The translations under genes and the position numbers were made by a program. From Allolobophora icterica (taxonomy: Eukaryota > Annelida > Clitellata > Crassiclitellata > Lumbricidae): DNA of 64,000 bases. Under the pieces are notes generated by a model, which did not search any database, had not been told where the DNA came from, and saw only the letters and a list, made by a program, of their open reading frames with translations. The stretch is from positions 37,555,722 to 37,619,721 of the forward strand of contig OY744607.1 in NCBI GenBank assembly GCA_963556255.1, read 5' to 3'. Every line of letters begins with the position of its first letter. The first letter of the stretch is position 1. Shown one piece after another: positions 42,901 to 46,700 of this stretch.

Positions 42901-44572
42901 GAAAAGGAATTAACTTAGTTCTCTGTAGCTACATATATGAATTTAAGTTAAACCTTTTCTTCTGTTGATGATGTCCTCGTACAGAGATAGACTTCACCCA
43001 AACATCATGAATGTCGAAGACGATGCCTTGTTCGACGGAGAACTGGCCAAGTCGAGTGTTCAACACGGATTCAATGACTCAGTGATGAACAACTTGAGAC
43101 ATCAGCTTGACAAAAGCATCGCCAGACACATGGCTGCTACTGGAGGTACAGTGAGTTAAATCCATCCAATAATGCTTTCATTTCTTGTGAAATATGGTTC
43201 TTTTGTTTCTGCCCTTTGCTCAAATAGTGGCGTTCTGATAGTGTTCCCATTAACTTGTGCATTTGTTTATGCTAGTCTCTGGAAAATGCACTAGTGTAAG
43301 GACTAATACATCGAAGAAGAAGAGCAGTCCCTTAAGCTAGCCCTGAGGCAGCCATGGGTATAAGTGTTAGCAACTTCATTTTCTAAGCCTCGGCATACGA
43401 GGGCAGGTGGCCAGTCTTTTCCCTCGCCGTCCCATCTTCCTACCGACAGTGTACTCATTATAGCTGAGTTGGCTAGGCCTAGGGGGTGCTGGTAGAGCAG
43501 AAATCTCTAACCAAATTTCTGCCCTTGCAGGGATTTGAACCCCCGATCTCTTGGTTGACAGTCCAGCACACTAACCACTATACTATTCACCATACACCGT
43601 GTCAAAAACATGCTGCTGTTTCTGCACAATTCTCTTCCATCGACGTTTCTTCTGTTTTAGTTCGTTGTTTCATTCTGTTGCTGACCCAAGCATTGCTGCT
43701 GTCATTTTATGCCACACAACGGGTTCTCGATATCTGTGGAAATTTTTTGCATTTGCATTTCAATTGAAAGGTCCTCCAATCCCTGGACTAACAGTTCATT
43801 GTTATGTTCTACTGATATGAAGTAACAGCAGGTTTGGTATAGTCCTCCTACTCCAAGGTTACAGGTACACTCGATGGACTACTGGTATGAGCAGCAGTAG
43901 GTCTGTACTTCAGTTGAAGGTCTTCCAACCCTAGGACTTGTCACTAGAGGATAATTGTTGATTGATGCATGTGTGTGTGTATGTATGTGTGCGTGTGTGT
44001 GTGTATGTATGCATGAGGACGCTTAATATTGTGTTGTTTAGTTCTCTCAAAGCACTGCAGTAAGGCATGCAATGAATGGCTGATTACCTTTCCTTGCCTT
44101 TATGCCATTTTCACTCTTCTAGGTCAGAGTTTTTCAAACTGTGGTCCGCGGACCGATATGGCAGGGTCCATGAGAGCGTTCTGAAAATATTCATTAATGA
44201 TTAACGCTGCATGGTTTTAGCATTAACAGCCTGTGTTTTCAAATTCATACATTACTTGTATAATTGTGGAAATAGTCAGCCTGTTATTTTGATTAAATTT
44301 TAAGTGATAAATGTTACTTTTTAAATACTTGGGTCTACAAGCTATGCCTAGAAAAAAATAAGGGTCCATGGTCCAAAAAGTTTGAAAACCTCGGTTCTAG
44401 GTAATGGATTTTGTTACTCTGTGTGTCTGTGTTTACTTGTGTATGTGTGTGTCTAACTTTAGATGACCGTAATGAAGTGACCGCAAACCCGTTACTGCTG
44501 GATCCAGTCGGTTCAGGAAGAAACTCTTCCAATGATGCTACTTCTGTTCTGCATCGAAATTTCCTCCTATGA
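40..44572 (+). CDS. ANKRD26: ANKRD26-like coiled-coil protein gene, 3' part (38 exons, 5' end outside window)
   Basis: The joined CDS is 40-489, 3676-3791, 5397-5531, 5969-6040, 7105-9222, 10089-10229 and 32 further exons listed separately, ending with TGA at 44570-44572. All 38 exons have AG/GT borders and a consistent phase chain (6590 nt). Seen: an acidic, Ser/Pro-rich first part, a 15-residue tandem repeat and E/K tract in exon 5, then a long heptad-type coiled coil. Key matches are KSRSKLGLRLAQLDREK in exons 30-31, LQEVNRYLDDQAVARERLD in exon 35 and NLRHQLDKSIARH in exon 37; these resemble the C-terminal half of ANKRD26/ANKRD30/POTE/CCDC144 proteins (DUF3496-type region). Family knowledge: N-terminal ankyrin repeats, and in vertebrates ANKRD26 sits at centriolar distal appendages. 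The ankyrin exons are not in the window. Family assignment is by recall and could be refined to another ankyrin/coiled-coil paralogue. A polyadenylation signal candidate lies at 45478-45483. Confidence 0.85.
716..790. repeat. TATG microsatellite
   Basis: Nearly continuous TATG units with a few substitutions, in the first intron. Confidence 0.9.
873..945 (-). repeat. Fragment of the tRNA-Asp-like SINE
   Basis: It shares the AGAGCAGAAATCT and AAATTTCTGCCCT blocks with the longer copies at 3231-3523 and 43312-43591. Confidence 0.6.
1728..2615 (-). mobile_element. Three nested or tandem LINE 3' ends, each with an (AAT)n tail
   Basis: On the - strand, three 5'-truncated copies of one non-LTR element lie head to tail (bodies about 1765-1893, 1916-2096 and 2114-2615). 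Each ends in an (AAT)n tract at its low-coordinate side. The longest copy encodes KGLVWDATVVDTLASSYLP and AMETLGPINNKGLAFISDLG before a frameshift, with its stop at 2182-2184 after LPDMDEV. The smallest copy ends in the related LVEPDLEEM plus a stop. This is the C-terminal segment of a reverse-transcriptase polyprotein found widely in invertebrate genomes. The copies are dead fragments in an intron. Confidence 0.7.
2616..2695. repeat. TTA microsatellite
   Basis: Uninterrupted (TTA)n of about 80 bp, followed by a short retroposon 3' end (2696-2775) and a second ATT array to about 2835. Open frames of poly-Leu and poly-Ile here are artefacts. Confidence 0.9.
3231..3523 (-). mobile_element. tRNA-Asp-derived SINE, copy 1
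   Basis: On the - strand the 5' end reads like tRNA-Asp: CTCGATAGTGTAGTGGTTAG (box A), a GTC triplet, then the box B-like GGGTGCAACTCCC. The body is shared with 43312-43591 (GCTGCCTCAGGGCTAGCTTA) and the end is CT-rich. Confidence 0.75.
3676..3791 (+). CDS. ANKRD26: ANKRD26-like exon 2 in window
   Basis: Acceptor CATTTCTTAG, donor AGG|GTTAGT; phase 1 in, 0 out. It encodes MMDELGLEDIDMDESEV and a short Ser/Gly-rich continuation. A long CA repeat starts about 70 bp after the donor. Confidence 0.8.
3864..3976. repeat. CA microsatellite
   Basis: About 113 bp of CA repeat with a single CATA interruption, 73 bp after the exon 2 donor. Confidence 0.95.
5397..5531 (+). CDS. ANKRD26: ANKRD26-like exon 3 in window
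   Basis: Acceptor GTGTTTCAG, donor GAT|GTAAGG; phase 0/0, 45 codons. It starts SGASDWDTSVADETPRD, one of several acidic W-D motifs spaced through the N-terminal linker. Confidence 0.85.
5969..6040 (+). CDS. ANKRD26: ANKRD26-like exon 4 in window
   Basis: Acceptor TACTTTAG, donor AAG|GTAAGT; phase 0/0, 24 codons. It encodes SDSQWDSDDDNEIPVLPSE, a second acidic W-D motif. Confidence 0.85.
6061..6542 (-). other. Unrecognised antisense open region in intron 4
   Basis: Two overlapping - strand frames (6252-6542 and 6061-6279) are open for about 480 bp if joined by one frameshift. I do not recognise either peptide. It could be an old retroposon or chance. Apart from this, intron 4 (6041-7104) shows nothing. 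Confidence 0.2.
7105..9222 (+). CDS. ANKRD26: ANKRD26-like exon 5: giant exon with 15-residue repeats and E/K tract
   Basis: The exon is open for 706 codons in phase 0/0. The acceptor is AAGCAG (a NAGNAG, so the first Gln may be skipped) and the donor is GAG|GTGAGC. The order is: Ser-rich leader; nine tandem 15-residue units at 7270-7674, each with an NCDQ-like start; an acidic NEYDDDDDDWDADDD motif near 7762-7806; a Glu/Lys tract to about 8220 that includes 8-residue GKEKIKEE-type units; then a Ser/Glu/Asn-rich unstructured tail. It is far larger than the other exons (47-450 nt). Reading on past the donor adds 20 residues before a TGA at 9280-9282, so an intron-retaining short form is possible. 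No enzymatic domain is seen. Confidence 0.8.
7270..7674 (+). repeat. Coding minisatellite: nine 45-bp (15-residue) units in exon 5
   Basis: Nine head-to-tail units of exactly 45 bp, followed by a partial tenth. The consensus residues are NCDQxVKLFDAQNSM. Most keep the NCDQ start with a Cys at position 2; the units differ mainly at positions 5-10. Confidence 0.9.
10089..10229 (+). CDS. ANKRD26: ANKRD26-like exon 6 in window
   Basis: Acceptor TTTTCCAATCAG, donor AAG|GTGAGA; phase 0/0, 47 codons. It ends in SITDVSDIDDLSEVK. The acceptor was chosen because it is the one that keeps the frame from exon 5; a nearer AG at 10116-10117 would break it. Confidence 0.75.
11690..11822. repeat. AAT-rich retroposon tail remnants
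   Basis: Several AATAAT tracts flank a short GTTCCTGAGG/CCTCAGG segment like the 3' ends at 1760-2110. The rest of intron 6 (10230-13037) holds TATG-type tracts at 10570-10770 and the ATGCCA array, with no other recognisable content. Confidence 0.4.
12690..13010. repeat. Degenerate tandem array with TATGCCAT / TGTGCCAC units
   Basis: About 320 bp in which ATGTGCCA, TATGCCA and ATTTATG recur at roughly 17-20 bp spacing, ending just before the exon 7 acceptor. Confidence 0.6.
13038..13100 (+). CDS. ANKRD26: ANKRD26-like exon 7 in window
   Basis: Acceptor TTTTTTACAG, donor AAA|GTAATC; phase 0/0. It encodes EANVTEDEEESTWEKERKL, an acidic W-containing motif like those of exons 3 and 4. Confidence 0.82.
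13270..13540. other. Unclassified GC-richer insert in intron 7
   Basis: A block clearly less AT-rich than the surrounding intron, containing an open frame (13283-13519) with no recognisable product. It is probably a dispersed repeat; no termini were identified. Confidence 0.3.
14342..14473 (+). CDS. ANKRD26: ANKRD26-like exon 8 in window
   Basis: Acceptor TTTGGTGTTTAG, donor GAG|GTACGT; phase 0/0, 44 codons, Lys/Gln/Ser-rich and probably disordered. Confidence 0.78.
14620..14745 (+). repeat. About 20-bp minisatellite whose last unit is the exon 9 acceptor
   Basis: Six imperfect units of GACTGGTTTAGGTCTTTATT type run into the exon 9 splice acceptor. Each well-kept unit holds a branch-point-like TTGACTG and a TTTAG|GT acceptor-like site. 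Confidence 0.75.
14736..14842 (+). CDS. ANKRD26: ANKRD26-like exon 9 in window
   Basis: Acceptor GACTGATTTTAG, donor AG|GTACTT; phase 0 in, 2 out. It encodes VVLSSLPPEPNRDRDLN and a Ser/Gln-rich tail. The acceptor is the last unit of a short tandem array (14620-14745). Confidence 0.75.
14887..14965. repeat. TG / CGTG microsatellite
   Basis: GTGTGT tract with a central (CGTG)n block, in intron 9. Confidence 0.9.
15302..15370. mobile_element. Micro-MITE with TTAA ends (piggyBac-like), copy 1
   Basis: A 61-bp unit is flanked by TTAA on both sides. The termini are inverted: CCCTTTAAAGACGAGCG at the left and CGTCGTTAAAGG at the right. TTAA duplication and CCCTT starts are piggyBac-superfamily traits. 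Confidence 0.6.
15583..15719 (+). CDS. ANKRD26: ANKRD26-like exon 10 in window
   Basis: Acceptor TAATGTAACAG, donor CAG|GTGATT; phase 2 in, 1 out. It encodes a Ser/Thr-rich segment with SQEESSDTDEPLSPIGS, a plausible phospho-regulated linker before the coiled coil. Confidence 0.8.
16308..16440 (+). CDS. ANKRD26: ANKRD26-like exon 11: start of the coiled coil
   Basis: Acceptor TTTTTGTAG, donor GA|GTTAGT; phase 1 in, 2 out. It encodes MNNVIRLQEMIRDGQRKLES and further charged heptads, the first clear coiled coil. Confidence 0.83.
16630..17511 (-). mobile_element. 5'-truncated RTE-like LINE with intact 279-codon RT C-terminus
   Basis: The - strand is open from 17508 to a stop at 16669-16671. 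It encodes the reverse-transcriptase catalytic motif LRYADDIVLVATS, then YGCETWTLKAEDKRRISAFE, YFGHMTRANNLSAF and a terminal RGRPRRRWMDDVEEWTG. There is an ATG-rich tail at the 3' side. The missing N-terminal half (endonuclease and RT front) means it cannot move by itself. The absence of stop codons suggests a fairly recent insertion. It lies antisense in intron 11 of the ANKRD26-like gene. The clade is inferred from the C-terminal pattern. Confidence 0.8.
17769..17849 (+). CDS. ANKRD26: ANKRD26-like exon 12 in window
   Basis: Acceptor AAATTTCAG, donor GA|GTAAGT; phase 2/2. Coiled coil QLHVITREKFNLDQLKID. The preceding intron holds an antisense LINE fragment. Confidence 0.83.
18182..18280 (+). 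CDS. ANKRD26: ANKRD26-like exon 13 in window
   Basis: Acceptor CTCTGTAAACAG, donor CA|GTCTGT; phase 2/2. It encodes YQLGEETEKRKNTDVLYEKT, close in pattern to the K(R/K)N-D-LYEK segment typical of ANKRD26 relatives. The donor is weak and was picked to fit the phase of exon 14. Confidence 0.75.
18411..18560 (+). mobile_element. RTE-like LINE 3' fragment
   Basis: It translates to GRPRLCWIDYITEDITSLG and GVIDLTNDRGQ, a stop, then RSFIQ: the same RT C-terminal tail type as at 16630 and 57901, but much decayed. It lies in intron 13. Confidence 0.6.
18802..18886 (+). CDS. ANKRD26: ANKRD26-like exon 14 in window
   Basis: Acceptor GAATATGTAG, donor GAG|GTAGTA; phase 2 in, 0 out. Coiled coil LTEAKQKTETSLKNEQKEK. 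Confidence 0.75.
19243..20060 (-). mobile_element. Internally deleted hAT transposon (818 bp)
   Basis: The termini are CCGGCATGGGCAAC at the left and, on the other strand, CAGCGGTGGGCAAC at the right. The flanks 19235-19242 (ATTTAATA) and 20061-20068 (ATTTAGCA) match at 6 of 8 bases, fitting an 8-bp hAT duplication. The - strand encodes the end of a hAT transposase (YICEQFFSKMKLTKCRSRCR, then LTNDNLSNEI) with a premature TGA at 19652-19654 and the natural stop at 19577-19579. Only this dimerisation tail remains, so it is non-autonomous. Confidence 0.8.
20086..20112. repeat. TA microsatellite
   Basis: Short (TA)n tract just after the hAT element. Confidence 0.85.
20173..20280 (+). CDS. ANKRD26: ANKRD26-like exon 15 in window
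   Basis: Acceptor TTATTTATGAAG, donor AAG|GTCAGC; phase 0/0, 36 codons. Coiled coil LEEENESLKRQLNEKN, then a break with Asp/Gly/Pro. Confidence 0.8.
21052..21132 (+). CDS. ANKRD26: ANKRD26-like exon 16 in window
   Basis: Acceptor TTTGTCTTTAG, donor CAG|GTACCC; phase 0/0, 27 codons. A non-coiled linker rich in Ala/Ser/Pro/Thr. Confidence 0.75.
21368..21472 (+). CDS. ANKRD26: ANKRD26-like exon 17 in window
   Basis: Acceptor TTTGGACAG, donor TGG|GTCAGC; phase 0/0, 35 codons. Coiled coil LEMNRERERTKDTVEELTHE. Confidence 0.84.
22052..22186 (+). CDS. ANKRD26: ANKRD26-like exon 18 in window
   Basis: Acceptor TTTGATACAG, donor GAA|GTATGA; phase 0/0, 45 codons. Coiled coil containing VVQLKADNDRLSSQLEKE, resembling the CCDC144C-type coil of the family. 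Confidence 0.83.
22868..22947 (+). CDS. ANKRD26: ANKRD26-like exon 19 in window
   Basis: Acceptor TTCTCATCAG, donor AG|GTTTGC; phase 0 in, 2 out. Coiled coil VNSLKLQLSSLTSELQAARD. Confidence 0.82.
23437..23521 (+). CDS. ANKRD26: ANKRD26-like exon 20 in window
   Basis: Acceptor GCCAATTAG, donor CAG|GTAAAC; phase 2 in, 0 out. It encodes HADDFSRLSESQHQELLNTK. Confidence 0.8.
24612..24668 (+). CDS. ANKRD26: ANKRD26-like exon 21 in window
   Basis: Acceptor TCTTACTTGTAG, donor GAA|GTAAGA; phase 0/0, 19 codons, SQSQQLSEVLPKLQKLESE. Confidence 0.8.
24790..24960 (+). mobile_element. Putative tRNA-derived SINE
   Basis: GATGCAGTGGTCCATCAATG resembles box A and GTTGGTTTGAGCCTGGAC resembles box B, with about 50 bp between them. 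A similar GGGTTTGAGCCTCGAC head lies at 28160-28290. Confidence 0.45.
25326..25445 (+). CDS. ANKRD26: ANKRD26-like exon 22 in window
   Basis: Acceptor TTATGTTGAAAG, donor AAG|GTATTC; phase 0/0, 40 codons. Coiled coil with SERTNQLTILQKDLEKRG. The exact acceptor is the least certain point. Confidence 0.75.
26380..26426 (+). CDS. ANKRD26: ANKRD26-like exon 23 in window
   Basis: Acceptor TTCTGTTGCAG, donor AG|GTTTGT; phase 0 in, 2 out. Short coiled-coil exon EENIRLEAKVESLQE; too short to stand out as an open frame on its own. Confidence 0.8.
26985..27108 (+). CDS. ANKRD26: ANKRD26-like exon 24 in window
   Basis: Acceptor ATCTTTTTCAG, donor CGG|GTAAAC; phase 2 in, 0 out. Coiled coil LSEVQEELRLAKQSSES and PDDLATLLSSLKAEHDR. 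Confidence 0.83.
27499..27687 (+). CDS. ANKRD26: ANKRD26-like exon 25 in window
   Basis: Acceptor ATGGATTGTAG, donor CAG|GTTGCT; phase 0/0, 63 codons. Uninterrupted coiled coil with NASLIESLSKTKEELKSAE. Confidence 0.83.
27770..27988 (+). mobile_element. ATT-tailed SINE, 5'-truncated copy 1
   Basis: It shares a body of about 200 bp with 32405-32750 and 49708-49912 (blocks TTCGACTCCTGTAAAACTGT and TTCACTGTACAGCGCAGTGC) and ends in (ATT)n. It lies in intron 25. Confidence 0.75.
28613..28828 (+). CDS. ANKRD26: ANKRD26-like exon 26 in window
   Basis: Acceptor GATGTTTTTCAG, donor AAG|GTGAGT; phase 0/0, 72 codons. Long coiled coil with EIDQLKDKLEDDRQRILHL. Confidence 0.85.
29542..29661 (+). CDS. 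ANKRD26: ANKRD26-like exon 27 in window
   Basis: Acceptor GTTTTTGACTAG, donor CAG|GTCAGT; phase 0/0, 40 codons. Coiled coil HDLEENLHRKEVENAKLEAA. Confidence 0.84.
30291..30362 (+). CDS. ANKRD26: ANKRD26-like exon 28 in window
   Basis: Acceptor GTGATGTCTAG, donor AAT|GTAAGT; phase 0/0, 24 codons, NQLSLEDEIQNFKNHSHRL. It has the same length and phase as exon 29, suggesting an exon duplication in the coiled coil. Confidence 0.82.
31135..31206 (+). CDS. ANKRD26: ANKRD26-like exon 29 in window
   Basis: Acceptor GTGTAAAACAG, donor AAT|GTAAGA; phase 0/0, 24 codons, NHNQLEDEFEKLKSSNKEL. Like exon 28 it begins and ends with an Asn codon. Confidence 0.82.
31925..32130 (+). repeat. Dispersed repeat family with GCACAGGGCAC core
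   Basis: AATTTCTAACGCACCACTTG and AAGCACAGGGCACTAGC recur at 39545-39850, 42580-42785 and 52150-52225. Class unknown. The 42580 copy carries a tRNA-like GCAGGTTCGAATC on its - strand, so the family may be a SINE. Confidence 0.5.
32405..32750 (+). mobile_element. ATT-tailed SINE, longest copy
   Basis: It begins with a tRNA-like head (GTAGAGTAATGGATAACACA as box A, AGATCGAACCCGGT as box B), then the body shared with 27770 and 49708, and ends with (ATT)n. This copy shows that the family is tRNA-derived. Confidence 0.75.
33051..33149 (+). CDS. ANKRD26: ANKRD26-like exon 30 in window
   Basis: Acceptor TTCACATTATAG, donor CGA|GTAAGT; phase 0/0, 33 codons. It encodes LWESEIKSRSKLGLR, one of the most recognisable ANKRD26-family signatures in the window. 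Confidence 0.88.
33560..34690 (-). mobile_element. CR1/L2-like LINE fragment, 5'-truncated and interrupted
   Basis: The - strand encodes LGVPQGSVLGPLLFILY at the 5' side (34675-34623), then an interrupting TG-rich block, then LFADDVQAYVHG (RT catalytic ADD), LNSSKTQYIWFGT, SSVRDLGVTLDKSFTFTEHI and DYCNSLLIGLP down to a stop near 33600. The 3' tail is ATACAATACA-like. The family resembles the element at 46690-47562. It lies in intron 30. Confidence 0.8.
34561..34633. repeat. TG-rich insertion inside the LINE, flanked by TACAAAATAAA direct repeats
   Basis: The 11-bp sequence TACAAAATAAA occurs immediately on both sides (from 34550 and 34621). 34562-34600 is identical to 35705-35743. Confidence 0.8.
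35226..35276 (+). CDS. ANKRD26: ANKRD26-like exon 31 in window
   Basis: Acceptor CGTTTTGTCAG, donor GAG|GTGAGT; phase 0/0, 17 codons, LAQLDREKRDLDSKVQE. It continues the signature of exon 30 across the junction. Confidence 0.87.
35425..35498 (+). CDS. ANKRD26: ANKRD26-like exon 32 in window
   Basis: Acceptor TTTTAATTATAG, donor AG|GTAAAA; phase 0 in, 2 out. Basic coiled coil EKRRVRRALELKKSTEEKL. Confidence 0.85.
36277..36346 (+). CDS. ANKRD26: ANKRD26-like exon 33 in window
   Basis: Acceptor TTTTATCATGCAG, donor AAG|GTATTT; phase 2 in, 0 out. It encodes SSQLQKEVSVLKVHLKAAKK. The 4 kb intron that follows could hide a small exon, but the phases do not require one. Confidence 0.85.
36860..36955 (+). 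mobile_element. LINE 3' terminus with CATA tail
   Basis: GGCGCTTTATAAATATCCAG followed by CATACATACACACATAC. This terminal motif recurs at other LINE ends in the window. A second terminus with a TTACAATTACAA tail lies at 37050-37085. The rest of intron 33 (36347-40300) shows the repeat at 39545-39850 and nothing else recognisable. Confidence 0.5.
37850..37904. mobile_element. Short inverted repeat, pogo-like ends
   Basis: GAACCTCGGTTATGATA at the left and TTTATAATGAGGTTC at the right form an inverted pair about 56 bp overall. Confidence 0.4.
40301..40456 (+). CDS. ANKRD26: ANKRD26-like exon 34 in window
   Basis: Acceptor ATGTTTGTAG, donor CAG|GTTAGA; phase 0/0, 52 codons. A non-coiled linker with LDFAKQHQLHYEPTAKDHR. 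An internal GTACAG at 40358 is a possible alternative donor. Confidence 0.8.
40925..41095 (-). mobile_element. RTE-like LINE 3' fragment
   Basis: The - strand encodes PRKNWLENIRDDLRCLEMSW, DEARRDIVG, a stop and frameshift, then DEWRKGVARCADLHGKD plus a stop: the terminal part of an RT polyprotein. It ends about 20 bp before the exon 35 acceptor. Confidence 0.7.
41115..41327 (+). CDS. ANKRD26: ANKRD26-like exon 35: conserved C-terminal coiled coil
   Basis: Acceptor GAAAATTTTAG, donor CTT|GTGAGT; phase 0/0, 71 codons. It carries SEAQMELNLKLQEVNRYLDD and ARERLDRIRDINEAEMRKE, matching the C-terminal region shared by ANKRD26, ANKRD30 and POTE-related proteins. Confidence 0.88.
41427..41745. repeat. 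Higher-order tandem repeat, 84-bp unit
   Basis: Almost four 84-bp units (41427, 41511, 41595, 41679). Each is built from shorter ATATCAGTGCTACT-like monomers of about 15-17 bp. The first two units are nearly identical. Confidence 0.85.
42012..42187 (+). CDS. ANKRD26: ANKRD26-like exon 36 in window
   Basis: Acceptor CATAATTACAG, donor AT|GTGAGC; phase 0 in, 2 out. It contains QMRELNEREVKLRERLLDRL, the second conserved C-terminal coil. Confidence 0.86.
42281..42351. mobile_element. Micro-MITE, copy 2
   Basis: Inverted ends CACTTTAATGACGAG and CTTGTCGTTAAAGTG frame a 63-bp unit, with TTAA kept at the right and decayed to ATGA at the left. The ends match the copy at 15302-15370. Confidence 0.55.
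42985..43145 (+). CDS. ANKRD26: ANKRD26-like exon 37 in window
   Basis: Acceptor CTCGTACAG, donor GAG|GTACAG; phase 2 in, 1 out. It contains MNNLRHQLDKSIARHMAATG, corresponding to the final amphipathic helix of family members. Confidence 0.85.
43312..43591 (-). mobile_element. tRNA-Asp-derived SINE, copy 2
   Basis: The - strand head reads AGTATAGTGGTTAGTGTGCT with a canonical box B GGGTTCAAATCCC and a GTC anticodon-like triplet. The body matches the copy at 3231-3523. It lies in intron 37. Confidence 0.8.
44125..44394. mobile_element. hAT MITE (270 bp) with perfect 8-bp target duplication
   Basis: TTCTAGGT is present at 44117-44124 and 44395-44402. The termini are inverted: CAGAGTTTTTCAAACTG and, at the right, GTTTGAAAACCTCGG. 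There is no coding capacity. Confidence 0.85.
44463..44572 (+). CDS. ANKRD26: ANKRD26-like terminal coding exon 38
   Basis: Acceptor GTCTAACTTTAG; phase 1 in. It encodes 36 residues beginning DDRNEVTANPLLLDPVGS and ends at TGA 44570-44572. A hAT MITE inserted in the preceding intron ends 68 bp upstream. Confidence 0.8.
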
Positions 44573-45477
44573 TGCCTTTCCTCTAACATCAACCACCGTA
44601 ACAATTAACAAATGACTAATCACAAAAGCAGATGACTCCATCACTGGTGGTATTTTGTTGTTTGAGGTGGTAAATTGAATAACAGTGAAGCTGCAAGATT
44701 ATCATGCTTCCAAGGCTCTGTAAGGTTATTACGTTCAACATATACAAGAGCATGTAGGTGACATGTTCATGAAAATATTTCTGTACGATGTTTGTAAGGA
44801 CGAGTTCACTGTATAATTACCATTTTCATGTACTGGTAATAGAATGCCGTTTGCTCAATTAGCTGGAACATTAGTGTTCTTTATTTTCCATTGCATTAAC
44901 TTTTAAACCTCCAATCTGTTTTGTCGTGTATGATAACTTTTCAACCTCTGTAATGTCTGTTCTTGAAAATTGTGAACCCAGTTTAGTTGAAATTTGTTCC
45001 ATAGGTTGGCTGGCTGCACGGCTGCATTCGTTTTCTGTTCTTAACTAGTTCTTTAGGAACGGAATATTGGTTCTCTCTTTCATTTATGATCAGCAAGGTA
45101 TTTCATCTACCACAGCACAGATTCATCCCATAGGTATTTCAACCATTACTCCACAACTGGTGATTTGTGAATAAGTTATTTATTCACCAATCACCAGAGG
45201 TCTTATCCACCTTAGTCATATAATATGTAAATTTCTGATGCCATATGTAAAATTCACTACATGTTGCATGCTAATATAAAAAGCTTGTGTTCCATTAACC
45301 TCGTGTTTTTCAAATTATCTGACTTTTCATCTTGACAGAAAAAATGCAAAAAAGTGATAACAGAAGGAATATGGGAGAAATTGCCTCAAGCTAAAGAGAT
45401 TTCACTTATATTGGTGTATTACATATTTTTTGCTGAAGTATTGTCAAATGATTTTTAAATTGTTGCATGTAATTGTT

Positions 45478-45483
45478 AATAAA
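45478..45483 (+). terminator. Candidate polyadenylation signal AATAAA
   Basis: An AATAAA hexamer about 0.9 kb after the stop codon of the ANKRD26-like gene, upstream of the pogo-like MITE. It is the clearest + strand signal seen in the 3' flank. Transcript evidence is not visible here. Confidence 0.35.
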
Positions 45484-45576
45484 TTCTTACAATATGTACC
45501 TCAGACAATTTTGTGTACAAATCGAGTGAAACAAGGTTGTTTGCACATTGTCATGTCTTTTTCACACATGCATGTA

Positions 45577-45724
45577 CAGTGGGACCTCCTTATAACCAAA
45601 TACCTTGTCACGAAGACATATATTGTAACAAGGTCGTATTAAATACCTCAGTTAAATTTTGGATCCACGTTCACAAACTTTATCAGAATTTTTTATAATT
45701 GTACATGTTATAAGGAGGTTCTGA
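45577..45724. mobile_element. Pogo/Tigger-like MITE
   Basis: The left end CAGTGGGACCTCCTTATAAC and the right end GTTATAAGGAGGTTCTG are inverted. CAGTGGxACCTC-type ends are typical of pogo-like Tc1/mariner elements. The TA duplication is clear only at the left. Confidence 0.65.
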
Positions 45725-46456
45725 TTTTGTGGCATTTCTCATTTCAAGAACTGGTGTATGATTTCCTTAAAATGATTCTAAAAACTAATGTTCGTTTTGC
45801 GAGAGAGTATTATAACGTCATACTTCGTATGAAAGACAGACAGTAGATGAATTGCTTGTTTGAAATTCACAGATTTATTCGTCAAAGTATTAATACATGT
45901 TATTAATATTGTGAATTAAGTTTCATGAATTGAAGCACTTCTTTACTGATTTTTACTCAGCCACTGCCGATACCTCTTTAACAAAAGTAGGTTTTTAGAT
46001 AATAAAACTTTAATACTAATTGTAAACAATGTGCATTTGAATATCAGAAGAAAATATGTTACAGAGTGTATGATTTTGCCATTTTCAACTAATCATTACG
46101 AGCCTTCTACTTATTCTTCATATTGAATTAATTATACTAAATCTGTTATGCTGTATCCTCAAAATACTTGAAGAGAATGACCATGTATAATGTATACATC
46201 AGGCCTACATACAGATGTATGGTGTCTATGTCGTAATATAGCACCTTTTACAGAAGTGCTGCACACATCACTATCTCACTGAGCTGTAAACTTGTGCATT
46301 TTAAGACAGTGTGAAACTGTGTGCTACACAAAGCCAAATGCAACAGTATGTCCCAGCAGAAGACTGTTCCAGGAGGAACTGTTCCAGGAAAATACATGCG
46401 AAGGTACAACTGGCTCCAGCTGAATCATAGGTATAGTTCGACCATGTAACACCATT

Positions 46457-46700
46457 GCTCTGAGACGTGCTGCATTGGCTTCCGGTTGAGTACCGTATTG
46501 AGCATAAACTGGCTGTGCTCGTGTTATGGTCTTTGCATGGTGCAGCCTCTGTACGTCAGTACATACTGTGTTGGTGTGTCATTGTCTTCCTTGAGGTTGG
46601 AGGAGAGAGGTGATCTGCACCTGCAGAAGCCAAAAACTTGCTTCTGGGACTGTGCCTTCTCAGTCCACTGCTCACCATTGGCTGCTGCTGCTGCAGTTCG
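46457..46700 (+). mobile_element. CR1/L2-like LINE fragment A
   Basis: One frame reads HWLPVEYRIEHKLAVLVLW followed by SLHGAAS, the late RT segment of such elements. It is out of frame with the longer ORF that runs through it. Confidence 0.6.

Noticed and set aside
43486..43767. Open frame beginning with EQKSLTKFLPLQGFEPP
   Set aside because: Its first part is the tRNA-like head of a SINE read on the opposite strand; no family match for the rest.
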